64,000 bases of DNA from Flavobacteriales bacterium (GTDB lineage Bacteria > Bacteroidota > Bacteroidia > Flavobacteriales_F > PHOS-HE28): NCBI GenBank assembly GCA_020635675.1, contig JACJZJ010000001.1, positions 62,001 through 126,000 of the forward strand, in the 5' to 3' direction. Of this stretch, positions 53,517 through 62,250 are shown piece after piece. A program made the position numbers and the translations under genes. Below the pieces are notes generated by a model. It was not told the DNA's origin, did no database searches, and saw nothing but the letters and a program-made list of their open reading frames with translations. The first letter of the stretch is position 1. The number at the start of each line of letters is the position of its first letter.

Positions 53517-54491
53517 CTAGAAGACGATCTTCTGGCGCCGGATGCGGGCGCGGTACTTCTTGCTGCCGCTCTTGTACTTGTAGAGCTTGTAGTGCAACTG
53601 CAGCTTGAAGAACATATAGGCATCGTTGTCGCTGCTGTCACCACGCTGCTGACCTGCCGCCGTGGTGATCTCGGTGATGTAGCGACCCTCATGAAGGCTG
53701 GGGTCCGCCAGATAGGCGGCAACGGCCCCGTGTTCCGCGGCGATGGCATCGTTGTCGTAATACACCGTGCTCACGTCATCGATGTAGTCCGTGAAGGTCT
53801 TCGTATACTGCAATTCAAGGCCGACGCTCCACTGCCGGCTCATCGCTTTGCGGATACCAAGGCCCATCGGAATGCAGAACTGGAAGTTCGAATACTCCGT
53901 GGCACCGCCAGGTAACCCCTGTCCCTCGGTCCCCAGTGGTTTCAAACGGACCCAGGTGTTGTTGAAGCGGGCGCGTGGATCGAAATAGAACCCACCCACC
54001 CCGATGAACCCATAGAAACCGATCTTGCTCGCCTTCTGCCCCTTGACCCCGCGCAGGTCGTAAACGTGACCAAGCTCCTCCTTGAACAGGTGGATCTCGT
54101 AGACCACGGAAAGCTCGATGACGTCGGAACGGAAGTGCAGGTTCCGGTTATGGCGGAACACTTCGGACGTCAGGTTGTCGTTGCCGGATAGGATGCCGTA
54201 GGTCAACGTGGTACGCACGGACTGTTTCTCGAAGGTGTGATAACGCCAGCCCAGGCTAACGGCAGGCTTCGTCTGGCTGAGTTCGAGGTCCCAGATGAAA
54301 TTGGTGCCGACCTGGTCCCTTCCGCCCAGCTCGCCCAGAAAATTGGACGCACCAAAGCCGATGGTCAGTTCGTTCCTGTTGGTCTTCCAGTAGTTGGACT
54401 TTCTGAAATACTGGGCATGGGCCGGTGTGACCGCGATGCCCATGAGCACGACCCAAACACTCGCTGAACGCCACCCGGAGCGGTCCTTCAT
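53517..54491 (-). CDS. DUF6089-type outer membrane beta-barrel protein
   Basis: 324 residues from ATG 54491 (MKDRSGWRSASVW). Signal peptide ends at AHAQ (about 27). ELTIGFGASNFLGELGGRD, ISLGWRYHTFEKQSVR-like strands, FYGFIGVGGFYFDPRARF, IPMGLGIRKAMSRQWSVGLELQYTKTFTDYIDDVS (in separate pieces) are the DUF6089 barrel pattern. The C-terminal tail is basic (KKYRARIRRQKIVF). Some DUF6089-type barrels are T9SS components (PorG); I cannot tell whether this is one. Its promoter is TATATTTG (minus, 54513-54520). Confidence 0.85.
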   Translation of the reverse strand: MKDRSGWRSASVWVVLMGIAVTPAHAQYFRKSNYWKTNRNELTIGFGASNFLGELGGRDQVGTNFIWDLELSQTKPAVSLGWRYHTFEKQSVRTTLTYGILSGNDNLTSEVFRHNRNLHFRSDVIELSVVYEIHLFKEELGHVYDLRGVKGQKASKIGFYGFIGVGGFYFDPRARFNNTWVRLKPLGTEGQGLPGGATEYSNFQFCIPMGLGIRKAMSRQWSVGLELQYTKTFTDYIDDVSTVYYDNDAIAAEHGAVAAYLADPSLHEGRYITEITTAAGQQRGDSSDNDAYMFFKLQLHYKLYKYKSGSKKYRARIRRQKIVF

Positions 54492-54512
54492 CCCACGTGG
54501 TGCGGTACCGTC

Positions 54513-54520
54513 CAAATATA
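54513..54520 (-). promoter_or_regulatory. -7 promoter element TATATTTG for the DUF6089 gene
   Basis: Exact TAnnTTTG on the minus strand, 21 bases before the ATG at 54491. Confidence 0.6.
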
Positions 54521-54616
54521 GCGGCCTTCCTGTGATGGCCAAGGTTCCGGTCATCATGGTCCCTCCACATAGACCCGTTGATGGTCGAAGGGTTGCCTTT
54601 GAACGCATGAACGGCC

Positions 54617-55168
54617 TCAGGGTTCCGACGGATCCGCCCTGTGGGTCGTCCACCAGGCCACGATCCCTACGCAAACGGACACGTTCAGGGAGTGCTTCGT
54701 CCCGAATTGAGGAACCATGATGCATGCATCGGAAGCCTTCACCACCTCGTCGCGAACCCCATGCAGCTCATTGCCGAATACGAGAGCCGTCCGGTCACCG
54801 TCGGACGGGATCAGGTCCTGAACGGGTCGGGCCAATGCGGTCTGCTCGACGACCACGACCCGGTAGCCATCGTTCTGGAGCGCACGCACCCGAAAAAGTA
54901 CGTTCCTATGATGCGCCCAGGGGACCGAGGAGGTCGCACCCAAAGCGGTCTTTTCAATGTCCCGGTGAGGTGGGCAGGGGGTGATTCCGCACAGGTCCAG
55001 GCCCTCGAGGCCGAAGGCGTCCGCGGTGCGGAAGATCGCCCCCACATTGTGGCGACTGCGGACATCATCCAGTACGATCCGGACCGGGGCCTTCGGAAGG
55101 ACGCTGTAGGTCCTGGTATCGGCGCGTCCCAATTCGTTCATGGTCAGTTTCCGATCATTGACAGGCAT
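54617..55168 (-). CDS. TrmH-family (SPOUT) RNA methyltransferase
   Basis: 183 residues from ATG 55168 (MPVNDRKLTMNELGR); related proteins open with a similar RKL-x-x-EL stretch, so this start is preferred over ATG 55141. SPOUT motifs: RSRHNVGAIFRTADAFG (motif 1), VFGNELHGVRDEV (motif 2), HSLNVSVCVGIVAW (motif 3, knot). They transfer methyl from SAM, mostly to ribose 2'-OH of tRNA or rRNA. The target is not predictable. Minus-strand CACATTTTG lies just before the start; mutS is divergent, 100 bases away. Confidence 0.92.
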   Translation of the reverse strand: MPVNDRKLTMNELGRADTRTYSVLPKAPVRIVLDDVRSRHNVGAIFRTADAFGLEGLDLCGITPCPPHRDIEKTALGATSSVPWAHHRNVLFRVRALQNDGYRVVVVEQTALARPVQDLIPSDGDRTALVFGNELHGVRDEVVKASDACIMVPQFGTKHSLNVSVCVGIVAWWTTHRADPSEP

Positions 55169-55268
55169 GGGGGCAAAATGTGAAAAATGCCCGTTACCGG
55201 GTTCGGGGTCGGGGGTTGGGCAGGCCGTACCTTTCCGGGCCGGCGATGGGTTGCCGGAAGCGCAAGAC

Positions 55269-57902
55269 ATGGGCAGGGAACGGAAGTCGGAAACCCCATT
55301 GATGCGGCAGTACGAGCGCATCAAAGGACAGCACCCGGACGCGGTGCTCTTGTTCCGGGTCGGTGATTTCTACGAGACCTTCGGGGAGGACGCGAAGGTG
55401 GCTGCGAGCGTGCTCGGTATCGTGCTCACCAAACGGCACAACGGTTCGGCAGGAGAGGTCGCATTGGCCGGGTTCCCCCATCACGCGATCGAGACCTACC
55501 TGCCCAAGTTGGTCCGGGCCGGTCATCGTGTTGCGATCTGTGATCAGCTCGAAGACCCGAAACGTGCGAAAACGATCGTGGAGCGTGGTGTCACTGAGAT
55601 CGTCACACCGGGTGTTTCGCTCAGCGACCGGGTATTGGACCAACGCCGCAACAACTGGCTTGCCGCGGTATGCGGTCAAAAGGGCCGGTACGGTGTGGCT
55701 TTCCTTGATGTGACCACGGGTGAGTTCCTGGTGGGCGAGGAGGAGGCGGCTGAGGTATCCCGTTTCTTGGAGGGGTTCGAGCCTAGCGAGTTGCTTCGAC
55801 CCAAAGGGTCCGCGGATGAATTCATCAACTCCTGTGCGACCCAGTACTATACCTATGCCTTGGAGGACTGGGCGTTCGCGGAGGAGCCTGCCAGGGAGCG
55901 ATTGCTGCGGCAGTTCGGCACTAACACCCTGAAAGGGTTCGGCGTGGACGACCTTGTCCGGGGTCAGTGCGCTGCAGGTGCCATCCTGCACTACCTCGGT
56001 GATACGTGTCACGACCAGCTGGTCCACGTCAATCACCTGCGAAAGCTCCACACCGGTCTGCATATGGTGCTGGACCGTTTCACCCTGCGCAACCTGGAAG
56101 TGGTTGCGCCTGTGAACGAGGGTGCACGAACGTTGATGAGCATCCTGGACCGGTGTGCGACGCCGATGGGGTCCAGGCTCCTCCGTCGCTGGCTGACCTT
56201 CCCACTGGTGGAGCCGAAAGCCATCGCGGCGCGGCATGATCGCGTGGCCGCCCTCGCGGAGGGAGGGGCGGTGCGCGGATCACTGCGGGAGGAGCTTGAA
56301 CGTATTTCCGATCTGGAACGGCTCGCCGGAAAGGCGGCCACCGGCCGCATCCAACCTCGGGAAATGCTCCAGATGCGATCCGCATTGGAGGCTGTCGCAC
56401 GGATGCAGTCCCTCCTCCGCGAGGCCGGCGGTCCGCTTGGTGATGCGGCCGAGGAAATGCGCCCGGACGGTTCACTGCCAGCACGGATCGCGAGCACGCT
56501 GAGCGAGGATCCCCCGGCCACCTTGCAGAAGGGAGGTGTTGTTCGGGAAGGTGTGAGCACGGAGCTCGACGAGCTGCGGCATGTGTCCGGACATGCGAAG
56601 GAGTTGTTGCTCGAGGTGCAGCGACGGGAGGGTGAACGGACCGGTATTCCGAGCCTCAAGGTGGGCTACAACAACGTGTTCGGATACTACCTGGAGGTGC
56701 GGAACACGCATCGCTCGAAGGTGCCGGGGGAATGGGTGCGCAAACAAACGCTCGTCAATGCGGAGCGTTACATCACGGACGAGCTGAAGTCCTTGGAGGA
56801 GCGGATCCTGGGTGCGGAGGAGCGGATCCTGGCCCTGGAGGAGGAGATCTTCCGCGCGCTGATCGCAACGGTGAACGATGCGATCACTTCCGTGCAGCAC
56901 ACGGCCTCGGCCGTGGCTGCGTTGGACGTCCTGCAGGCATTTGCCGAACAGGCCGATCGGTGGCGGTACGTGCGTCCTGAGCTCATCGACGGGCTTTCCC
57001 TCGATATCCGGGACGGTCGACATCCGGTGATCGAGCAGCAGTTACCACCGGGTGAGCCGTATGTGGCGAACGATGTCCTTCTTGAGCCCGGGGAACGCCA
57101 GATACTGGTGATAACCGGCCCGAACATGAGCGGCAAGTCGGCGCTGCTGCGCCAAACGGCCCTGACGGTGCTGATGGCACAGGCGGGCAGTTTCGTTCCC
57201 GCATCCAGTGCCCGTTTTGGCCTGGTCGACCGGATCTTCACCCGTGTGGGGGCCTCGGACAATCTGACCACGGGCGAAAGCACTTTCATGGTCGAAATGA
57301 ACGAGACCGCGAGCATCCTGAACAATCTGACCGAGCGCAGTCTGGTGCTGTTGGACGAGATCGGCCGGGGTACGAGCACGTACGATGGGATCTCGATCGC
57401 CTGGGCCATCGCAGAATACCTGCACGATCATGCATCTCGTCCGAAAACGCTCTTCGCCACGCACTATCATGAATTGAACGAAATGGCGGCCGGTTTTGCG
57501 CGGATCCGCAACGCCAACGTCGCTGTGCGGGAAGTGGAAGGGAAAGTGCTCTTCCTGCGGAAGCTGGTTCCTGGTGGGAGCGACCGCAGCTTCGGGATCC
57601 ATGTCGCGGAGATGGCGGGCATGCCCCAGCGTGTCCTCGAACGTGCGCGCCGGGTGCTGGCCCACCTCGAACGGACCCATTCCGGGGACCTGGGCCAGGA
57701 CGATGACGCCCCCCGCATGGCCGATGTCGGCAGGGAGTTGCAATTGAGCATCTTTCAACCGGAGGATCCCGCGATCGAGCAGGTCCGGGACGAGATCGAC
57801 GCCCTGGACATCGATACGCTGACACCGGTGGAGGCCCTTCTCAAGCTCAACGAGATCAAACGCCTGGTGGCGTCCGGAAAAGCCAAGTTGCGCAAAGCCT
57901 GA
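55269..57902 (+). CDS. mutS: DNA mismatch repair protein MutS
   Basis: 877 residues from ATG 55269 (MGRERKSETP); the frame upstream to 55140 overlaps the trmH leader and is rejected. Mismatch-binding Phe34 and Glu36 in VGDFYETFGED; connector, lever and clamp regions follow; the ATPase has Walker A GPNMSGKSALL, Walker B LVLLDEIGRGTSTYDG and the signature DNLTTGESTFMVEM. It recognises mismatches and recruits MutL. A TACCTTTC box (about 55231) may be its promoter. The C-terminal helix (TPVEALLKLNEIKRL) is the usual tetramer/beta-clamp-linked tail. tRNA-Gly follows 43 bases downstream. Confidence 0.98.
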   Translation: MGRERKSETPLMRQYERIKGQHPDAVLLFRVGDFYETFGEDAKVAASVLGIVLTKRHNGSAGEVALAGFPHHAIETYLPKLVRAGHRVAICDQLEDPKRAKTIVERGVTEIVTPGVSLSDRVLDQRRNNWLAAVCGQKGRYGVAFLDVTTGEFLVGEEEAAEVSRFLEGFEPSELLRPKGSADEFINSCATQYYTYALEDWAFAEEPARERLLRQFGTNTLKGFGVDDLVRGQCAAGAILHYLGDTCHDQLVHVNHLRKLHTGLHMVLDRFTLRNLEVVAPVNEGARTLMSILDRCATPMGSRLLRRWLTFPLVEPKAIAARHDRVAALAEGGAVRGSLREELERISDLERLAGKAATGRIQPREMLQMRSALEAVARMQSLLREAGGPLGDAAEEMRPDGSLPARIASTLSEDPPATLQKGGVVREGVSTELDELRHVSGHAKELLLEVQRREGERTGIPSLKVGYNNVFGYYLEVRNTHRSKVPGEWVRKQTLVNAERYITDELKSLEERILGAEERILALEEEIFRALIATVNDAITSVQHTASAVAALDVLQAFAEQADRWRYVRPELIDGLSLDIRDGRHPVIEQQLPPGEPYVANDVLLEPGERQILVITGPNMSGKSALLRQTALTVLMAQAGSFVPASSARFGLVDRIFTRVGASDNLTTGESTFMVEMNETASILNNLTERSLVLLDEIGRGTSTYDGISIAWAIAEYLHDHASRPKTLFATHYHELNEMAAGFARIRNANVAVREVEGKVLFLRKLVPGGSDRSFGIHVAEMAGMPQRVLERARRVLAHLERTHSGDLGQDDDAPRMADVGRELQLSIFQPEDPAIEQVRDEIDALDIDTLTPVEALLKLNEIKRLVASGKAKLRKA

Positions 57903-57927
57903 CCCGTCTCCGGGATCCGTCCTTTGC

Positions 57928-57935
57928 TATATTTG
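57928..57935 (+). promoter_or_regulatory. -7 promoter element TATATTTG for tRNA-Gly
   Basis: Exact TAnnTTTG ending 11 bases before the tRNA 5' end at 57946. Confidence 0.65.
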
Positions 57936-57945
57936 CAGGCCCAAA

Positions 57946-58018
<73 letters not shown>

Positions 58019-58025
58019 CGAACAG

Positions 58026-58053
58026 AGGTGGTCGAATGGCCACCTTTTCTTTT
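58026..58053 (+). terminator. intrinsic terminator after tRNA-Gly
   Basis: AGGTGGTC (58026-58033) pairs with GGCCACCT (58038-58045, one G-U) around GAAT, followed by TTTCTTTT (58046-58053). It separates the tRNA-Gly and tRNA-Leu units. Confidence 0.8.
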
Positions 58054-58139
58054 GGAACGCGTATCGATCGGACCATCGCCATCGGCGTTGGCCGGACTTG
58101 ATGCGTGGCACTGTTGGAACGTTGCAACTTTGCGCGTAC

Positions 58140-58227
58140 GCCCGGGTGGTGGAACGGTAGACACGAGGGACTTAAAATCCCTTGGTCCGCAAGGGCCGTG
58201 CGGGTTCAAGTCCCGCCCCGGGCACCA
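58140..58227 (+). tRNA. tRNA-Leu (anticodon UAA), CCA encoded
   Basis: 88 bases including CCA. Acceptor GCCCGGG (58140-58146) with CCCGGGC (58217-58223), discriminator A 58224, CCA 58225-58227. Anticodon stem AGGGA/TCCCT around CTTAAAA; long variable arm; T loop GTTCAAGTC. The last A of CCA is the first base of the ATG of the next gene. CAACTTTG about 8 bases upstream resembles a -7 box. Confidence 0.96.
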
Positions 58228-59105
58228 TGGTGAAGGTACCCCGAGCCGTGGCAAGACCTGGTCCTCGAAGCCGCATCGCACCAACGCCGAGCGGTTTCCT
58301 GCACATGGGCAATGCGCTCAATTTCCTGGTCACAGAGCGCTTGGTCCGTCACCTGAACGGTCATTTGCTCCTGCGCATCGATGATCTCGATGCGGAGCGT
58401 ATGCGTCCGGAGTATGTGGAAGACATCTTCCGGTCACTGGAGTGGCTCGGCATCCGCTGGGATGAAGGCCCTTCCGGTCCGGATGAACTGGAGCGCACAT
58501 GGTCACAGCGACACCGCCTGCCAAGGTACCGACAGTGCTTGACCGACCTGCGGGCAAAGGAGGTCCTCTATGCCTGCGACCATTCCCGTACGACACTGCA
58601 CGGCGCACTCTTGCCCGGTCGTCCGTACTGTGCGCATCGTAAGGGCGACCTGTCCCTTGATACGCCCGACATGGCTTGGCGGCTGCGAATTCCCACGGAT
58701 GCCCGTGTAGATCTTCATCGGTTCCAGGGAGGAGCGGATCCTCTTGATCTGCTCACCGCGATACCGGACCCTGTCCTGCGCAAGCGCAACGGTACGCCAG
58801 GTTACCAGATCGCCTCGCTCTGTGATGACCTGGACCTGGGCGTCGATCTGATCGTCCGTGGGTCGGACCTTCTGCCCTCGAGCGCCTGCCAGGTCCATCT
58901 GGCGCAGGTGCTTGGCCAGGGGACGTTCAGCGAGGTGAGGTTCGTGCACCATCCGCTGGTCGTGGGGCGCAACGGGCGAAAACTGAGCAAATCCGCTGGC
59001 GCGGACAGCCTGAAAGTGCTGCGGGAGCGGGGGGCGGCCCCGTCGATCCTGAAAGCCAAAGCGGACAAGTGGATCAGGGAACTGCTCAAGGCCGGGGATG
59101 GCTAG
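58227..59105 (+). CDS. GluQ-RS-like glutamyl-tRNA synthetase catalytic-domain protein
   Basis: 292 residues from ATG 58227; GTG 58248 (MARPGPRSRIAPTPSG) is an alternative. Class I synthetase core: RIAPTPSGFLHMGNALNF (HIGH variant HMGN), DDLDAERMRPEYVEDIFRSLEWLG, VDLIVRGSDLLPSSACQ and GRKLSKSAG (KMSKS). No anticodon-binding domain, so it resembles GluQ-RS, which glutamylates queuosine in tRNA-Asp. Cys residues in YACDHS and YCAHRKG may bind zinc. Its start codon runs out of the tRNA-Leu 3' end, suggesting a shared transcript. Confidence 0.88.
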   Translation: MVKVPRAVARPGPRSRIAPTPSGFLHMGNALNFLVTERLVRHLNGHLLLRIDDLDAERMRPEYVEDIFRSLEWLGIRWDEGPSGPDELERTWSQRHRLPRYRQCLTDLRAKEVLYACDHSRTTLHGALLPGRPYCAHRKGDLSLDTPDMAWRLRIPTDARVDLHRFQGGADPLDLLTAIPDPVLRKRNGTPGYQIASLCDDLDLGVDLIVRGSDLLPSSACQVHLAQVLGQGTFSEVRFVHHPLVVGRNGRKLSKSAGADSLKVLRERGAAPSILKAKADKWIRELLKAGDG

Positions 59106-59112
59106 TGCGCCC

Positions 59113-60252
59113 TCAGCCGCCGAACATCTCACGGACCTTTTCAAAAAAACCACGGTCCTTGGCCGATGGCCGCGGTTGGAAGCCCGGACTATCGCGCAGT
59201 TCGCCCAGAGCGGCGCGTTCCTCTTTCGAAAGGTCGGTCGGTGTCCAAACCATGAGGTGCACGAAAAGGTCGCCATGGCCACGGCCGTGCACATCGGGCA
59301 GGCCCTTGCCCCGCAGACGCATGGTCCGACCGCTTTGCGTTCCGGGTTCCACCTTCACTTTGGCCTTGCCGCTGATAAGAGGCACCTCGATCGAACCGCC
59401 CAAAGCGGCGTCCACCACGTTCAGGAAGGCCTCGTAGTGCAGATGCATACCGTCCCGTTTCAATTCGGGGTGGGCTTCCTCTTCGATCACCACGAGCAGA
59501 TCGCCCGGCACGCCACCGGCTGGAGCTTCGTTGCCCATGCCGCTGATGTTGAGCTGCATTCCCTCCTCCACGCCCGCAGGGATTCGTACCTCGACCACGC
59601 GTTCCTCGCGGAGCAAGCCGTGCTCGTCACTTCCAGGAGCACGTTTGCTCACGGTTTGACCGATACCGCCGCACGCTGGGCATGTGGTCACGGTCTGCAT
59701 GTGGCCCAGAAAGGTGCTTTGCACGCGGGTGACCTGGCCCGATCCGTGGCAGGTCGAGCAGGTTCCGTATTCACTGCCCTTTGCGCGGACCAGCTTGTTG
59801 ACCTTGATCTTCTTTTCCGCCCCCTGTGCCACTTCGGACAGAGAAAGCTTGATGCGGACGCGGAGGTTGCTTCCCTTTACGATCCGCTGGCCCCGTGCGG
59901 TCCGGGCACCGCTGAACCCACCGAACGCACCGCCAAAGGCATCCCCGAAAATGTCACCGAAATGGCTGAAGATGTCGTCCATCGACATGCCGCCGCCCTG
60001 GAACCCACCGGCACCGGCACCGGCAGCGGCATGGCCGAAACGGTCATACTTGGCTTTTTTCTCTGGATCGCTCAGGATCTCATATGCTTCAGCGGCCTCT
60101 TTGAACTTCTCCTCGGCCACCTTGTCACCAGGATTTTTGTCCGGGTGGTACTTGATGGCCAACTTTCGGTAGGCCTTCTTGACCTCCTCCGGTGTCGCCT
60201 TCCGGTCGACTCCGAGCACCTCGTATGGATCGCGCTTGGCCATGGGGTTCAT
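59113..60252 (-). CDS. dnaJ: chaperone DnaJ with a two-repeat zinc domain
   Basis: 379 residues from ATG 60252 (ATGA overlap with grpE); ATG 60243 ([11 protein letters not shown]) is the usual family start. J domain 1-72 with HPD (36-38), Gly/Phe-rich linker 74-115 ([17 protein letters not shown]), then a zinc region with only two C-x-x-C-x-G-x-G repeats, CSTCHGSG (165-172) and CPACGGIG (191-198), instead of four, and C-terminal substrate domains ([32 protein letters not shown]). DnaJ delivers clients to DnaK and stimulates its ATPase. The two missing repeats would remove one whole zinc site. The convergent GluQ-RS-like gene ends seven bases away. Confidence 0.96.
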   Translation of the reverse strand: MNPMAKRDPYEVLGVDRKATPEEVKKAYRKLAIKYHPDKNPGDKVAEEKFKEAAEAYEILSDPEKKAKYDRFGHAAAGAGAGGFQGGGMSMDDIFSHFGDIFGDAFGGAFGGFSGARTARGQRIVKGSNLRVRIKLSLSEVAQGAEKKIKVNKLVRAKGSEYGTCSTCHGSGQVTRVQSTFLGHMQTVTTCPACGGIGQTVSKRAPGSDEHGLLREERVVEVRIPAGVEEGMQLNISGMGNEAPAGGVPGDLLVVIEEEAHPELKRDGMHLHYEAFLNVVDAALGGSIEVPLISGKAKVKVEPGTQSGRTMRLRGKGLPDVHGRGHGDLFVHLMVWTPTDLSKEERAALGELRDSPGFQPRPSAKDRGFFEKVREMFGG

Positions 60253-60863
60253 TCACCCACGACCACCTTCGCATAGCGCAGGACGCGGTCGTTCAGGGTG
60301 TATCCGTTCTCGATCACGTCGATCACCTTGCCTTTCATCCCGGGAGAGGGCGCCGGAGCTTTGGTGACGGCCTCATGCCTGTCGGTGTCGAAGAGCTGCC
60401 CTTTCGGGTCCTCCATAGGACGGACCCCCTGCGCTCCCATGATATGGAGGAGTTTGTTCCGGACAAGATGGAACCCCTCCTTGATCACGTTGACGTCGTC
60501 CGTGCCATCGTTGTTCCGGATCGCGCGTTCCATGTCGTCAAGGACCGGCAGCAGGTTCTGCAACACGTTCTCCCCTGCGAACTGTACCAGGTCGATCCTT
60601 TCCTTGGCCGTGCGCTTCCTGAAATTGTCGAACTCGGCGAAGAGCCTCACATACTTGTCGTGCAGGGCCTTATGTTCCGTGCGCTGCACGTCGAGTTCAG
60701 CCTTCAACGCCTCCAGTTCACCCTCTTCACCGATCTCGGCATCGTTCACTCGGTGCCCACTGGCCGCTTCACTAGCTGGGCCAAGGGGGTTCTGATCCCC
60801 CGCATCCGTTTCCTTTTGTTCGATCTCTTGTGGTCGATCTTCGCCTCCTTGTCTCTCGGACAT
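60249..60863 (-). CDS. grpE: nucleotide exchange factor GrpE
   Basis: 204 residues from ATG 60863 (MSERQGGED); ATG 60896 would add a basic stretch. A disordered acidic N-terminus (to about 60), a long coiled-coil helix ([33 protein letters not shown]), and the C-terminal beta domain with [32 protein letters not shown] and [16 protein letters not shown]. GrpE releases ADP from DnaK. It is cotranscribed with dnaJ through the ATGA overlap; dnaK is not in the window. Confidence 0.97.
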   Translation of the reverse strand: MSERQGGEDRPQEIEQKETDAGDQNPLGPASEAASGHRVNDAEIGEEGELEALKAELDVQRTEHKALHDKYVRLFAEFDNFRKRTAKERIDLVQFAGENVLQNLLPVLDDMERAIRNNDGTDDVNVIKEGFHLVRNKLLHIMGAQGVRPMEDPKGQLFDTDRHEAVTKAPAPSPGMKGKVIDVIENGYTLNDRVLRYAKVVVGE

Positions 60864-61001
60864 GGTCTTCTTTCGTGATTTGAACAATGGAGCCATGTGA
60901 TCAAGGGCCGTGCCGAACGCGGACGCGCGAAGGTAGGAGGTCAGGATGTCAGTCGGACTGCAGGAAATGCAGCGCTGTGCTCCTGGAGCGGGAAGGATGG
61001 C

Positions 61002-61568
61002 CTAGAGGCTCTTGATATGCTTGTCCAGTTCCTGGTGAAGCGCCAAGCCCCTCAGGTTCTTGGCCACGATGATGCCATCGGGATCCACCAGGAAGTTCAT
61101 GGGAATGCCGGTGACACCGTAAAGTCTGGCCGCCTCGGACCCCCATGCACGAAGGTCGCTCACATGATAGCTCCACGCCAATTGGTCTGCTTCGATCGCC
61201 TTTCTCCAGGCCATTCGGCTCTTGTCCAGACTAACGCTGTAGATCTCGAACCCCTTTCCTTCCTTGAACTTGGCCTTCCCATATTTCCGGAAAGCCTCGA
61301 CCACGTTGGGGTTTTCGCGTCGACAAGGGCCGCACCAACTGGCCCAAAAATCCACAAGGACATATCTGCCCCTCAGGTCGGAGAGCTTGAGCACCTTGGT
61401 GCTGTCCACATTGAAATAGGCCAGATCGGGCGCTTTGTCACCGATGTTGGTGCCCACATCGGGGCCTCCGTTCCCGGTCATCCGGCCTGTAAAGCCATAT
61501 ATCGCCAGCAGTGCGACCAAAGAAATGATGATGGTTCGGGTGCGGTCCATGGTCTTGGTGATCCTCAT
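61002..61568 (-). CDS. TlpA-like thioredoxin-fold protein (copy 1)
   Basis: 188 residues. N-terminal membrane anchor (TIIISLVALLAIYGF), then a TlpA/ResA-like thioredoxin domain with DFWASWCGPCRREN (active CxxC in WCGPC), SLDKSRMAWRKAIEADQLAW and VTGIPMNFLVDPDG (cis-Pro region). It is probably a periplasmic thiol reductase. It lies 60 bases downstream of a paralogue (copy 2) on the same strand, and the two share the segments WASWCGPCRREN and MAWRKAI/DAWRKAI. Confidence 0.93.
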   Translation of the reverse strand: MRITKTMDRTRTIIISLVALLAIYGFTGRMTGNGGPDVGTNIGDKAPDLAYFNVDSTKVLKLSDLRGRYVLVDFWASWCGPCRRENPNVVEAFRKYGKAKFKEGKGFEIYSVSLDKSRMAWRKAIEADQLAWSYHVSDLRAWGSEAARLYGVTGIPMNFLVDPDGIIVAKNLRGLALHQELDKHIKSL

Positions 61569-61628
61569 CGCACAAAGTTAAGTGGTGCTCAAGCCCCGCG
61601 CATGCGAACACCGTGCCGGATCATCGGA

Positions 61629-62204
61629 CTATTGCGCTCCCAAGCGCGAACGTTCCCGGGCCATTGCCTCGCGTTTGGCAGGGTCAAGTTCGATCAGAGA
61701 GTTGAGCCTTTCGATCAGGGCATCACCGTGGATGTCGGTGGCGATGATCATGCCGTTGGCATCCACGAGGGCGTTCGTTGGAATAAAGGCGGCACCATAG
61801 GTCATCGCCCCCGTGTTCTGCCCGCTGTCCACGGCGCTCACGTGCCAGGGCCAATCCAGATGGTCCTGTTCGATCGCTTTTCGCCATGCATCTCCGCCGC
61901 CCTGGCGGTCCAGGCTTACGCTGAATATCGTGAAACCGTTCCCCACGGTAAAGAAATTGTCCTTGTAGACCTTCCATGTGTGGACCACGTCCGGGTTCTC
62001 CCTTCGACAAGGACCGCACCAACTCGCCCAAAAGTCGACGAGGACGAGCCTTCCGCGGAGCTGTGAGAGCTGAAGGACCTTTCCGTCCATTCCTTTCATG
62101 GCTATGTCGGGAGCCTTGTCACCCACATGGACGTTGACCAGACGTTCCTGCGCATGAAGGCCCGGACAAAGCGAGAGCAGGAAGCAGAGAAGAGCAGCAC
62201 GCAT
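61629..62204 (-). CDS. TlpA-like thioredoxin-fold protein (copy 2)
   Basis: 191 residues from ATG 62204 (MRAALLCFLLSLCPGLHAQ, a signal peptide; upstream ATGs lack one). Thioredoxin domain: VGDKAPDIAMKGMDG, LRGRLVLVDFWASWCGPC with the CxxC, SVSLDRQGGGDAWRKAIEQDHLDW, GAAFIPTNALVDANG. It is exported without an obvious membrane anchor, unlike copy 1. The upstream murA gene ends 47 bases away. TATCTTGC (minus) before the start may be a promoter. Confidence 0.92.
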   Translation of the reverse strand: MRAALLCFLLSLCPGLHAQERLVNVHVGDKAPDIAMKGMDGKVLQLSQLRGRLVLVDFWASWCGPCRRENPDVVHTWKVYKDNFFTVGNGFTIFSVSLDRQGGGDAWRKAIEQDHLDWPWHVSAVDSGQNTGAMTYGAAFIPTNALVDANGMIIATDIHGDALIERLNSLIELDPAKREAMARERSRLGAQ

Positions 62205-62250
62205 CAGGAAGGGGGTCCAAAACGCAAGATAGGGCGATCGCGATGGATGC

